Origin: Aquabacter sediminis
Lineage (GTDB): Bacteria; Pseudomonadota; Alphaproteobacteria; Rhizobiales; Xanthobacteraceae
Direction: 5' to 3'
Assembly: GCF_028863665.1 (NCBI RefSeq)
Contig: NZ_JARBFX010000011.1
Coordinates: 1 to 64,000, forward strand
DNA: 64,000 nucleotides
Shown: in pieces, positions 1 to 7,177 of the stretch
Position numbering within the stretch: the stretch's first letter is position 1
Layout of the letters: every line of letters begins with the position of its first letter
Made by a program: the position numbers and the translations under genes
Notes under the pieces: generated by a model
The model's database searches: none
What the model saw: the letters and a program-made list of their open reading frames with translations, nothing else
Told to the model about the DNA's origin: nothing

Positions 1-112
1 CGGGCGCGGGCGCGGGCGTGGCGGGGGTGGGGGTGGGGGTGGGGGTGGGGGCCCCTTGAGGTCGGACAGCGACGCCGGGCGCCCGGCACGCGAGGCGAGG
101 GAACAGGTCCAT
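1..112 (-). CDS. dnaE2: Probable start of error-prone DNA polymerase DnaE2 (partial)
   Basis: An open frame starts with ATG 10 bases after the imuB stop and runs off the window start. Only about 37 residues are visible: MDLFPRL, then a low-complexity Pro-Thr/Pro-Ala run encoded by the G-rich tract. No polymerase motif is visible and there is no good Shine-Dalgarno sequence. The assignment rests on established gene order, since imuA-imuB-dnaE2 is the standard LexA-controlled mutasome operon in alphaproteobacteria. DnaE2 is the catalytic translesion polymerase that ImuA and ImuB help. The true start could lie beyond the window, in which case this stretch is only a spacer. Confidence 0.4.
   Translation of the reverse strand, partial: MDLFPRLACRAPGVAVRPQGAPTPTPTPTPATPAPAP
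23..51. repeat. Tandem GGGGGT hexamer tract
   Basis: Four GGGGGT units are followed by GGGGG on the + strand. On the - strand this codes alternating Pro-Thr in the probable dnaE2 start. Five runs of five G separated by single T match the pattern able to form a G-quadruplex; that is inference. Such a tract is also prone to slippage. Confidence 0.85.
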
Positions 113-122
113 GGCCGCCGCC

Positions 123-3011
123 TCAGCCGAACTGGCCGTGCACATACCAGGCCGGCAGATGGGGGCCGGTGCCGTAGAGGCCGGCGCGGAACAGCCAGAA
201 GCGGTGGCCCTCCACCGTCTCCACGCGGAAATAGTCGCGGGTGGGGGAGAGGCCATCCTCCCGCCACCAGGGGGCGGCGATGCGCTCGGGGCCTTCCGCC
301 CGCAGCACCAGATGCGTCACCCGGCGCCAGCGGAAGCGCAAGGGCGGCCCATCCGGCACCTCCGCCACAGCTTCCGCCGGCTCGGGATAATCGAGCAGCC
401 GCAAGGGACGGGCGGGGCCGGTAAGATCGGCGCGGGAGGCATCCGGCGGACCCTCCGCACGCGCCGCCGCCGCATGAGCCCCACCGCGAGGCGGGGCGCT
501 GGATGCTCTGCCGTTGCTCGTGGGAGGCCGAGGGCCGGTGCTGGATGCAAGAGGAGAAGCCCTCTCCTCCCGCCCGGACGGCGGGGTCACCGCAGGAGCG
601 GACGGGGAATTCTCCAGGCGCGGATGCACCGCCCCTTCGCCAGCGGCGGACGGGCCTCCCTTCAGGCTTTCCTGCTCCCGCCCGGCGCGCCCGGCCGCAA
701 GAGGAGAGGGCACCTCACCCGACCCGGACAGTGGGGTGAAGGCGAGAGGAGAAGGCACCTCTCCCAGCCCGGAAGAAGGGTGAAGGAAAAAAGGAGATAG
801 CGCCCCTGCCCGGCTGGGCGGAGAGGGGACGGCGAGAGCGGAAAGAGTCTTCTCCGAGCAAAGGGGCGGCGCCCCCTGTCCTTCCCCCTGCAGCGCGCCC
901 TGCACCGCCCTTTCCCGAGCGGCGGACGGGGCGCCAGTTGCCTCCGCCCTCCCCTGCGCGCGCCCCTGCGCGCACGCCTGCGCCTGCCCGGCGAGCCCGG
1001 CCGCGAGAGGGGAGGGCGTCTCCTCCCGGTTGGACGGCGAGCAGAAGGCAAAAGGAGAGGCAGTCCCTTCCCGCCCGGAGGAAGGGGGGACAGCGGGAGC
1101 GGACGCCACCTCTTCCGGGCGCCCCGTCAGCCCGACCTGAAGGTCCGGGAAAGACGGGGCGATCACCCGTGTTCCCTCGCGGCGGCTGGCACCCGGCAAG
1201 CCGGCGGTGGCGGCAAGGGAAGAGGACCTTTCTCCAGGTCCGGGGGGCAGGCGGAGGGCGGGGGGAGAGGCCGCGCCGGCCTGTTCGGACGGTGAGGGGA
1301 CGGCAGAAGCGGACGCCACCTCTTCCGGCCCCCCCGTCAGCCCGGCCTGAAAGCCCGGAAGAAGGGGGGCGATCACCGGCGCTCCCTCGTTGCCCACCTG
1401 GCCCGACAGGCTCGCGCGAGACGCGACAGAAGAGGCCGCCTCTTCCGGCTCGGACGGCGGGCGGAGGGAGAAAGGAGAGGCCGTCCCTGCCCGCCCGGAC
1501 GGAGGGGGGACGGCGGGAGCAGGCGGGATATTCTCCGGGCGCGCGTGCTGCGCCCCTTGCTGCGCCCCTTGCTGCGCCCCTTGGAGCCTCCCTGCAGCTT
1601 GCAGCCTCCCTTGCCCTGCCCCTGCCCCTTGTTCTGCCCCTTGTTCTGCCCCTTCGCCAGCGGCGGAGGGGGCGGCCCTTCCCGCCGCCCTCCCCTGCGC
1701 CGGGGCGGCGCGTTCGGCCGCGTGCGCTGGCTCAGCCGGCACGGGCGGAGCGCGGAAGGCGCGGGCGGCGCCGGCCTGCCGGGCATAGTCCTGGGCGGGG
1801 ACGAGGCGGCCGGCGGCCTCGGGCATGTGGGCGTCGGCGCAGGCGGGCACCAGCACCTGCCCCCGGCCGAAACGGGCGGCGAGGCGATCCAGCAGCCGGT
1901 CCACCGCCTCCTCCGCCTCCCGCTGCGCATCGAACCCGTCCTGCCGGGCGTCCATGGGCTCGGCCAGCGGCGCGGACAGGCGGATGAGGTCGAAGCCGAA
2001 GCCGGCATCCAGGCTGGAAAGCTGCGCCACCTTCTCGGCGAACAGGCGCTGGACGAGGGCGGGGTCGCGCAGCGGCCGGCCGGTGCCCACATGGAGGCGC
2101 GTCACCTTGCCGTCCACGCGGAACAAGGCAAGGTCCAGCCGCCGGGCGCCGAGGCCGTGGCGCTCCATGAGGCCGGCGAGCGAGCCGGCCAGATGCCGGG
2201 CAAGGCCCAGCACGTCCTCCACCCGCTCCACCGGCTCGGCCAGCGCCTTGTCCACGCTGAAGCGCGGCGGGGGAAAGCGATAGGTGAGCGCCGCCCGCCC
2301 GCTGACGAGCGCGCCATCCAGCCGGTCCATCATGTCGGCGCCGAAGCGGGCGGCAAGCGGAGCGCGGGGCTTGTCCAGGAGGTCGCCAATGCGGGCAAGG
2401 CCGAGGCGCGCCAGGCTTGCCAGCAAAGCCGGCGCCAGGCGCAAGGCGGCCAGCGGCAAGGGCGCGAGGAGGGGGCCCAGCTCCGTTCCCTCCGGCACGA
2501 TGAGGCTGCGGCGGCCGCCGAACCGGGCGAGCGCGGCGGCGCCACCGGGCGTGGCGACGATGGCAGCGCGGGCGGAAAGGCCCACGCCCGCCACGCGGGC
2601 GAGCAGGTCCCGCGCCAGCCCCGCCTCGCCGCCAAACAGATGGGCGCAGCCGGAAATATCCAGGATCAGCCCGTCCGGCCCGTCCAGCGCCACCAAAGGC
2701 GTATAGCGGGCGCAGGCCTCGGCAAGGTCCTCCAGCAACCTCTGGTCGGCCTCCGGGTCGTGCGGTTCCACCACGAGGGCGGGATAGCGGGCGCGGGCAT
2801 CGGCCAGGGAGAGGCCGGCGCCAAGGCCAAGCGCGGCGGCCGGCGCATTAAGGGCGGCCAGGCGCAGGGCGCTTTTTTCCACGCTCACGGTGACCCGTGG
2901 CAAGGCGCGCTGGTCAGGCGACAGAGGCCGTTCCAGTCGGTCCGTGGGCAGGCGCTCCAGCCAGAGCGCCAGATAGCGCCGGCCGGGGGAGGGGTTCGCG
3001 CTGGAGGTCAT
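123..3011 (-). CDS. imuB: ImuB-type Y-family DNA polymerase-like protein with expanded linker
   Basis: Non-catalytic Y-family polymerase homologue that bridges ImuA, DnaE2 and the sliding clamp in SOS mutagenesis. The N-terminal part (about 420 residues) has the family's opening (YLALWLERLP, without the catalytic DxD of active Y-polymerases) and the LDISGCAHLFGGE region. The last ~97 residues are the usual ImuB tail (LLDYPEPAEA... to YVHGQFG). Between them lies a linker of about 445 residues (roughly 420-1750 on the + strand) made of Ser/Pro/Ala/Gly-rich repeats, so the protein is about 962 residues against roughly 500 for usual ImuB. ATG at 3011 is chosen for its strong GGGGGAGGT Shine-Dalgarno; it overlaps the imuA end by 98 bases. 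Same SOS operon as imuA. Confidence 0.92.
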   Translation of the reverse strand: MTSSANPSPGRRYLALWLERLPTDRLERPLSPDQRALPRVTVSVEKSALRLAALNAPAAALGLGAGLSLADARARYPALVVEPHDPEADQRLLEDLAEACARYTPLVALDGPDGLILDISGCAHLFGGEAGLARDLLARVAGVGLSARAAIVATPGGAAALARFGGRRSLIVPEGTELGPLLAPLPLAALRLAPALLASLARLGLARIGDLLDKPRAPLAARFGADMMDRLDGALVSGRAALTYRFPPPRFSVDKALAEPVERVEDVLGLARHLAGSLAGLMERHGLGARRLDLALFRVDGKVTRLHVGTGRPLRDPALVQRLFAEKVAQLSSLDAGFGFDLIRLSAPLAEPMDARQDGFDAQREAEEAVDRLLDRLAARFGRGQVLVPACADAHMPEAAGRLVPAQDYARQAGAARAFRAPPVPAEPAHAAERAAPAQGRAAGRAAPSAAGEGAEQGAEQGAGAGQGRLQAAGRLQGAQQGAQQGAQHARPENIPPAPAVPPPSGRAGTASPFSLRPPSEPEEAASSVASRASLSGQVGNEGAPVIAPLLPGFQAGLTGGPEEVASASAVPSPSEQAGAASPPALRLPPGPGERSSSLAATAGLPGASRREGTRVIAPSFPDLQVGLTGRPEEVASAPAVPPSSGREGTASPFAFCSPSNREETPSPLAAGLAGQAQACAQGRAQGRAEATGAPSAARERAVQGALQGEGQGAPPLCSEKTLSALAVPSPPSRAGALSPFFLHPSSGLGEVPSPLAFTPLSGSGEVPSPLAAGRAGREQESLKGGPSAAGEGAVHPRLENSPSAPAVTPPSGREERASPLASSTGPRPPTSNGRASSAPPRGGAHAAAARAEGPPDASRADLTGPARPLRLLDYPEPAEAVAEVPDGPPLRFRWRRVTHLVLRAEGPERIAAPWWREDGLSPTRDYFRVETVEGHRFWLFRAGLYGTGPHLPAWYVHGQFG
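540..1560 (-). repeat. Coding repeats inside the imuB linker
   Basis: The linker carries several degenerate copies of one unit, recognisable in protein as AVPxxSGRxGxASPF. Two longer copies share GLTGxPEEVASAxAVP preceded by VIAP. In DNA the units contain GC-rich, partly self-complementary segments such as gggaggagagg-like runs beside cctctcc-like runs. The look is that of a dispersed palindromic element fixed in frame, but whether it occurs elsewhere in the genome cannot be seen here. Confidence 0.7.
1548..1583. repeat. Three exact 12-base tandem repeats in imuB
   Basis: CTGCGCCCCTTG occurs three times head to tail and codes QGAQ-type repeats on the - strand. A related CCCCTTGTTCTG-like doublet lies near 1625-1652. 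Multiples of three keep the frame open, so copy number can change without a frameshift. Confidence 0.9.
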
Positions 3012-3792
3012 GCCGCACCTCCCCCTCCGGCCCGGCGAGGCGGAAGCCGGCGGCATTCAGTTCCAGCGTCCAGGCGCCGGGCGGGCCCAGGCGATTGCGC
3101 ACCAAGGCGGCGGAAAGGCAGGGCGGCCCAAGCCCGCCATAGGCATCCGGCCGGCTGGGGGCGGGGGCGAGCGTCCAGCGGGTGCGGGCGGCGCAGGGCT
3201 CCGTGGTGCGCACGGGGCGCAGCAGCAGGCCGAGCGTGCCTCCCGCCTGCGCGGCGAGCGCCAGGCGCCGGGTGGCGGTGAGGGCCTCCGGCAGGGGGGA
3301 GGCCACCTCGCCCAGAATGGCTGACAATCCCGCGCATTTCAGAGCCTCCTCCATCACCAGCAAGGCATCCTGCGCCTTGCGCACGCGCACCAGGATGAGG
3401 CTGCCTTCCGGCAGCCCCCGTTCGGCAAGGCCGGGCCCGTAGAGGGTGCCGGCCTCGAGCATGGCAAGGTCCTGCTGGACCACCAGGACCGGCCGCCGCA
3501 GCTGCCGCCCGGCCCGGGCGGCCACCGCCAGGGCAAAAGCCATGAGCGCCCCCTCCCCGCGCGGCGCGCGGACGGAGGCCTCGTGCAGGGCGCCGAGCGT
3601 GAGCCCGCCGCCGAGGCACGCATCCACCTCCGGCACGCCCAGCGGCAGGCATGCCTCCCCGGCCGGGGCGCACAGCCCCTCCCGGGAGGGGGAGGGGCCG
3701 GACCCCGGGCGTGTCAGGGTGCCACCCCGCTCGAGCGCGGCAATGCGCTGCCGCAGGCCCGCAATCTCCATTGCGTCCGAAGGAGCCATCAT
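2914..3792 (-). CDS. imuA: ImuA, RecA-like SOS mutagenesis protein
   Basis: RecA/SulA-related accessory protein of the ImuA-ImuB-DnaE2 translesion mutasome. Visible family features are the N-terminal helix IAGLRQRIAALE, the GVPEVDACLGGGLTLGALHE stretch where RecA-like folds begin, and the LGEVASPLPEALTATRRLALAA block followed by LGLLLRP. At 292 residues it is near usual length. Residues about 24-45 contain a Pro/Ser/Gly-rich insertion whose DNA holds a CCCCTCCCGGGAGGGG palindrome, echoing the repeats in imuB. The start is uncertain: ATG at 3792, 3789 or 3771 are all in frame and none has a clear Shine-Dalgarno. The LexA box lies about 20 bases upstream, so expression should be SOS-induced. 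Confidence 0.9.
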   Translation of the reverse strand: MMAPSDAMEIAGLRQRIAALERGGTLTRPGSGPSPSREGLCAPAGEACLPLGVPEVDACLGGGLTLGALHEASVRAPRGEGALMAFALAVAARAGRQLRRPVLVVQQDLAMLEAGTLYGPGLAERGLPEGSLILVRVRKAQDALLVMEEALKCAGLSAILGEVASPLPEALTATRRLALAAQAGGTLGLLLRPVRTTEPCAARTRWTLAPAPSRPDAYGGLGPPCLSAALVRNRLGPPGAWTLELNAAGFRLAGPEGEVRHDLQREPLPRPALSGALAGAPAHGPTGTASVA

Positions 3793-3812
3793 CCGGCCAG
3801 TGCTGTTTGCGT

Positions 3813-3827
3813 GTTCTCTATTTGTTC
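3813..3827 (-). promoter_or_regulatory. LexA box of the imuAB operon
   Basis: The sequence is GTTC-N7-GTTC on the + strand (GAACAAATAGAGAAC on the coding strand), an exact match to the direct-repeat LexA operator of alphaproteobacteria. It lies 21 bases upstream of the first imuA ATG. Repression by LexA and induction after DNA damage follow from established knowledge of this operon. Confidence 0.92.
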
Positions 3828-3855
3828 TTATAGATTCCGAAAGCCGGCGCGGGAG

Positions 3856-5133
3856 TCAAGCCGCTCCCGCCGCCCCCGTCCCCTCCCGGTGGGCCACGTC
3901 CTCCATGCGATCCAGGCGCCGCAAGGGCGGGCACAGGAGAAAGCCGGCCGCCGTCACACCCAGGATAAAGAGCCCGCCCGCCGCCACCGCCGGCACCGCG
4001 CCCATCAGCCCACCCATGAGGCCGGCGCGGAAATCGCCCAACTCATTGGAGGCGCTGATGATCACCTGATTCACCGCATTCACGCGGCCCTGCATGGCGT
4101 TGGGGGTGGCCAATTGGACCACGGTGGTGCGCACCACCACGCTCACCATGTCGGTCGCCCCCGCCACCGCCAGAGCGAGGCAGGAGAGCGCCAGATTCGT
4201 CGACAGGCCGAAGGCCAGGATCGCCACGCCATGCAGCGCCACCGCCGCGAAGAAGATCGGCCCCGCATGGCGCGCCAGCGGCCGGCGGGCGAGCAGCAGC
4301 GCCACCAGAACCGCCCCCACGGCGGGCGCCGCCCGCAGCAGGCCGAGCCCCACCGGGCCGGCATGGAGGATGTCCTTGGCGAAGACCGGCAGCAGGGCAA
4401 CCACCCCGCCCAGCAGCACCGCGAACAGATCCAGCAGGATGGCGCCGAGAATCAGCGGCTGGCTGCGCACGAAGGCGATGCCGGCGAGGACGCGGGAGGC
4501 CATGGTGACGCCATGGAGGCCGGTCTCGCTGGGAATAGCAGGGGGAATGTGCATGCGCGCCCACACCAGCGCCGAGCCAAGGCCGAGGAGCGCCACCGTG
4601 CCATAGGCCACGTCCCGGCCGGCCAGCAGCAGCAGCCCCGCCGCCGCCGGCCCGGCGATCACCGCGAACTGGCTGATGGTGGAGGCCCAGGCCACCCCGC
4701 CCGCCAATTGCTCGGGCGGCAGGATCTGCGGCAGCAAAGCCGGCAGCGCCACCCGGTTGAAGGCCACGCCCACGCCGAACAAAGCGGTGAGCCCGATATA
4801 GGGCGCCACCCGCTCCACCCCTTGAAGCCCCAGCAGCAGGAAGCCGAAGGAGGCGCCGCACATGATGATGGAGGAGACGGTGAGCAGGCGCGCGCGGCTC
4901 ACCCGGTCCGCCCAATCGCCGATGACGAGGCCCAGCAGCACCATGGGCACGAACATGGCGAGGCCCACATAGCCGAGCGCCACCGGGTCGCCGGAAAACT
5001 CATAAATGTGCCAGCCCACCACCACCGCCTGCATGCGGGTGACCAGATTGCTGCCGAGCCGCCCCGCCAGATAGGCGCGAAACCGCGCATCACGCAGCGC
5101 ATCGGGGCGGGCGGGGGCGGGATCGGCGCTCAA
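3856..5133 (-). CDS. MFS exporter (EntS/MFS_3-like)
   Basis: Inner-membrane major facilitator superfamily protein, about 425 residues with about twelve hydrophobic segments. It has the EntS/transmembrane-secretion-effector style: LRDARFRAYLAGRLGSNLVTRMQAVVVGWHIYE at the start, and the loop motif GDWADRVSRARLL after the second helix. The family mostly exports siderophores or drugs; the substrate is not evident. The frame is open to an ATG at 5229, but the first ~32 residues there are Arg/Pro-rich and unlike the family, so TTG at 5133, preceded by GCAGG, is preferred. It ends just after the imuA promoter region and is not obviously co-transcribed with it. Confidence 0.82.
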   Translation of the reverse strand: MSADPAPARPDALRDARFRAYLAGRLGSNLVTRMQAVVVGWHIYEFSGDPVALGYVGLAMFVPMVLLGLVIGDWADRVSRARLLTVSSIIMCGASFGFLLLGLQGVERVAPYIGLTALFGVGVAFNRVALPALLPQILPPEQLAGGVAWASTISQFAVIAGPAAAGLLLLAGRDVAYGTVALLGLGSALVWARMHIPPAIPSETGLHGVTMASRVLAGIAFVRSQPLILGAILLDLFAVLLGGVVALLPVFAKDILHAGPVGLGLLRAAPAVGAVLVALLLARRPLARHAGPIFFAAVALHGVAILAFGLSTNLALSCLALAVAGATDMVSVVVRTTVVQLATPNAMQGRVNAVNQVIISASNELGDFRAGLMGGLMGAVPAVAAGGLFILGVTAAGFLLCPPLRRLDRMEDVAHREGTGAAGAA

Positions 5134-5250
5134 GGGGAAACCTGCGAGACGGTGGGCGGCACGGGGCCGTGCCCTCGCGTTTACGCCCTTCTGGGGCCGG
5201 GCACAATTTGGGGGAGGGGCGCGCGCCAAGCGCCTGTGATGGCGGGCGGC

Positions 5251-5550
5251 TCAGAAGCCGCTTTGCATCTTCTTGTGAAGGCGCGTCTTGGCCTCGCCCC
5301 CGCCTTCGGCCAGGAAACGGCGGGCGATGGCTTCTTCCTCTGGCGTGAGGGTGGGAGGAGAAGAAGGGGCGTGGCGGGGCGTGCCGGTGGCAAACACCTT
5401 GCGATAAAGCAAAACCAATTCCTGGTATGTGGCGGTTTCCATGCCCGCCACAGCATGGCCAGCCTTCACGCGGCCCTGAGAGGTGGCTTCCTCTCCCACG
5501 CCCCCTACCTTCCAGGTCTGCTGACGATGCGGCTCCATGCGCGCCTTCAT
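5251..5550 (-). CDS. Small unknown protein, partner of the ART-like gene
   Basis: 99-residue protein that I do not recognise. It has no signal peptide or membrane segment. The first third (to about residue 36) is polar and irregular; an internal ATG (METATYQELVLLYRKVF) starts a more regular helical part. A Pro/Ser linker and an acidic helix (LTPEEEAIARRFLAEG) follow, then a basic end (RLHKKMQSGF). Its ATG overlaps the stop of the upstream ADP-ribosyltransferase-like gene (ATGA, 5547-5550), which implies coupled translation. A role as immunity or partner protein is inference from this arrangement only. Confidence 0.65.
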   Translation of the reverse strand: MKARMEPHRQQTWKVGGVGEEATSQGRVKAGHAVAGMETATYQELVLLYRKVFATGTPRHAPSSPPTLTPEEEAIARRFLAEGGGEAKTRLHKKMQSGF

Positions 5551-6092
5551 AGCACTTCTCGCAAAAGTATCACATAGCCCTTCTCACCGACCCAGCCACC
5601 ATCGCTGACGAAAGGTGTGCCCGGCAGAAAGAGGACTTTCTGCTCCAAGGGATCATCCGAGTACATCATGATCGGTCGACCTGTCAGGGACGACATCAGC
5701 ATCAAAACGTTGCCAGCATAGGCCGCCTGGATATCCAAAGACGTGCTGGTGAACGATTCTAGTCTATGCACGGTTCCTTGTGCGAACCGCTCCGGCACTG
5801 GCCCCAAGCCTCCATCGTCCCGCACACCGCGATAGACGCGCTGTTGAATGGGAGGGATCTTCTCAAGAGCGTCCGTCAGGAGCCGGCAGAACCCGCGCTC
5901 CGCCTCCGTGATCGGCACTCCCTTGCGCAAGCGCGCATTCATTTCTCCGACAGGATAGGCGGACACGGACCAAACCCATACCGCGAGCCGCTCATAGGGC
6001 GTGAGACCATAAGGATCAGACGGGCGATCAAAGCCGCACCGCTGCTTCGCGGCGCTCAGGTCGTCCACCAGCCCGACGAACAGATGATCCAC
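5547..6092 (-). CDS. ADP-ribosyltransferase-fold protein with altered catalytic motif
   Basis: 181-residue protein with the order of motifs seen in arginine-type mono-ADP-ribosyltransferases. Residues 46-56 (Y-PVGE-MN-RLR) resemble the Y..IN..LR motif, residues 87-89 (YRG) the NAD-binding Arg, residues 113-118 (SFTSTS) the STS motif, and residues 150-158 (EQKVLFLPG) the ARTT/ExE strand. The usual second, catalytic Glu of ExE is Lys152, so transfer activity is doubtful. There is no signal peptide. Base composition is clearly lower in GC than its neighbours (about 55-58% in blocks counted by hand at 5581-5700). The start is GTG at 6092 without a good Shine-Dalgarno; the frame is open upstream only to a stop near 6125, so an N-terminal part may have been lost. 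Followed by a coupled small gene. Confidence 0.72.
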   Translation of the reverse strand: MDHLFVGLVDDLSAAKQRCGFDRPSDPYGLTPYERLAVWVWSVSAYPVGEMNARLRKGVPITEAERGFCRLLTDALEKIPPIQQRVYRGVRDDGGLGPVPERFAQGTVHRLESFTSTSLDIQAAYAGNVLMLMSSLTGRPIMMYSDDPLEQKVLFLPGTPFVSDGGWVGEKGYVILLREVL

Positions 6093-6154
6093 CGCCCAAC
6101 CCAGGATTGCGCCAAGCCCAAGCTAAGCGCACCACGTCGCCTGCGGCAATCCCC

Positions 6155-7174
6155 TCACCGCTCCGTCAGCTTCAACTCAATGCGCCGGTTCCGCGAGAGC
6201 GCGTCGTCGGTGGTGCCGCTGTCGAGGGGCTGGTATTCGCCGAAGCCGGCGGCGATGAGGTGCTGGGGCTGCACGCCCTTGGCGATGAGATATTGCACCA
6301 CCGCGATGGCGCGGGCGGCGGACAATTCCCAGTTGGAGGGGAATTGCGGGGTGGAGATGGGGCGGCTGTCGGTGTGGCCATCCACCCGCAGGGCCCAGTT
6401 GATGTCCGGCGGGATCTTCTTTTCCAGCTCCAGAATGGCCGAGGCCAATTGGTCGAGGGCGGCGAGCGCCTCGGGACGGGGGGTGGCCGAGCCGCGGTCG
6501 AAGAAGATTTCCGACTGGAACACGAAGCGGTCGCCGACGATGCGCACGTCCGGCCGGTTGCCCAATATCTCCCGCAGCCGGCCGAAGAATTCCGAGCGGA
6601 AGCGGCCGAGTTCCTGCACGCGCTGGGCCAGCGCCACGTTCAGGCGGCGGCCGAGATCGGCAATCTTGGTCTGGCTTTCCTGGTCGCGCTTCTCGGAGAC
6701 GTTGAGCGCCTCCTCCAGCGCCGCCATCTGCCGGCGCAAGGCGGCGATCTGCTGGTTGAGAAGCTCCACCTGGGAGAGCGCGCGCGCCGCCGCGTCGCGC
6801 TGCATGTCCACCTCGCGGGAGAGCGCCTGCTCGCGGGAGGGGTCGGGCGCGCCGGGGGCGGTGGCGATCTGGCCGCGCAGCCGGTCGCGTTCCGCCTCGG
6901 TGGCGGCAAGGCTGGCGCGCAGCGTGCTCAATTCCCCTTCCGCGCCCTGGCTGGCGGCCCGCTCCAGGGACAAAAGCTCGGTCAATTGCCGGATCTGGGA
7001 TTGCAGGCGCTGGAGCACCGTGTCCTTGCCCGACATTTCCTGCGTCAGGAAGAACTGGGTGATCATGAAGACGGAGAGCAGGAAGATGAAGACCAGCAGC
7101 AGGGTGGACAAGGCGTCCACGAAGCCGGGCCAATAATCGATGGTGCGGTCGCGGCCGCGCCGTCCGAGCGCCAT
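6155..7174 (-). CDS. MotB/OmpA-like peptidoglycan-binding protein
   Basis: 339-residue inner-membrane protein with one transmembrane helix near residues 17-40 (VDALSTLLLVFIFLLSVFMI), the place where MotB/TolR/ExbD proteins carry a proton-binding Asp (here D20 before ALSTLL). A long coiled coil follows (about 50-190), then a C-terminal OmpA/MotB peptidoglycan-binding domain (VDGHTDSRPI, NWELSAARA, NRRIEL). It pairs with the MotA-like gene ending 3 bases upstream. Established knowledge: such pairs form proton-driven stator-like complexes. This non-flagellar type is common in alphaproteobacteria and its exact job is unclear. No flagellar genes are nearby. Confidence 0.85.
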   Translation of the reverse strand: MALGRRGRDRTIDYWPGFVDALSTLLLVFIFLLSVFMITQFFLTQEMSGKDTVLQRLQSQIRQLTELLSLERAASQGAEGELSTLRASLAATEAERDRLRGQIATAPGAPDPSREQALSREVDMQRDAAARALSQVELLNQQIAALRRQMAALEEALNVSEKRDQESQTKIADLGRRLNVALAQRVQELGRFRSEFFGRLREILGNRPDVRIVGDRFVFQSEIFFDRGSATPRPEALAALDQLASAILELEKKIPPDINWALRVDGHTDSRPISTPQFPSNWELSAARAIAVVQYLIAKGVQPQHLIAAGFGEYQPLDSGTTDDALSRNRRIELKLTER

Positions 7175-7177
7175 GGC

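Noticed and set aside
111-1987. Long + strand frames opposite imuB
   Set aside because: Arg/Pro-rich shadow frames caused by the repeat-rich, GC-rich imuB linker.
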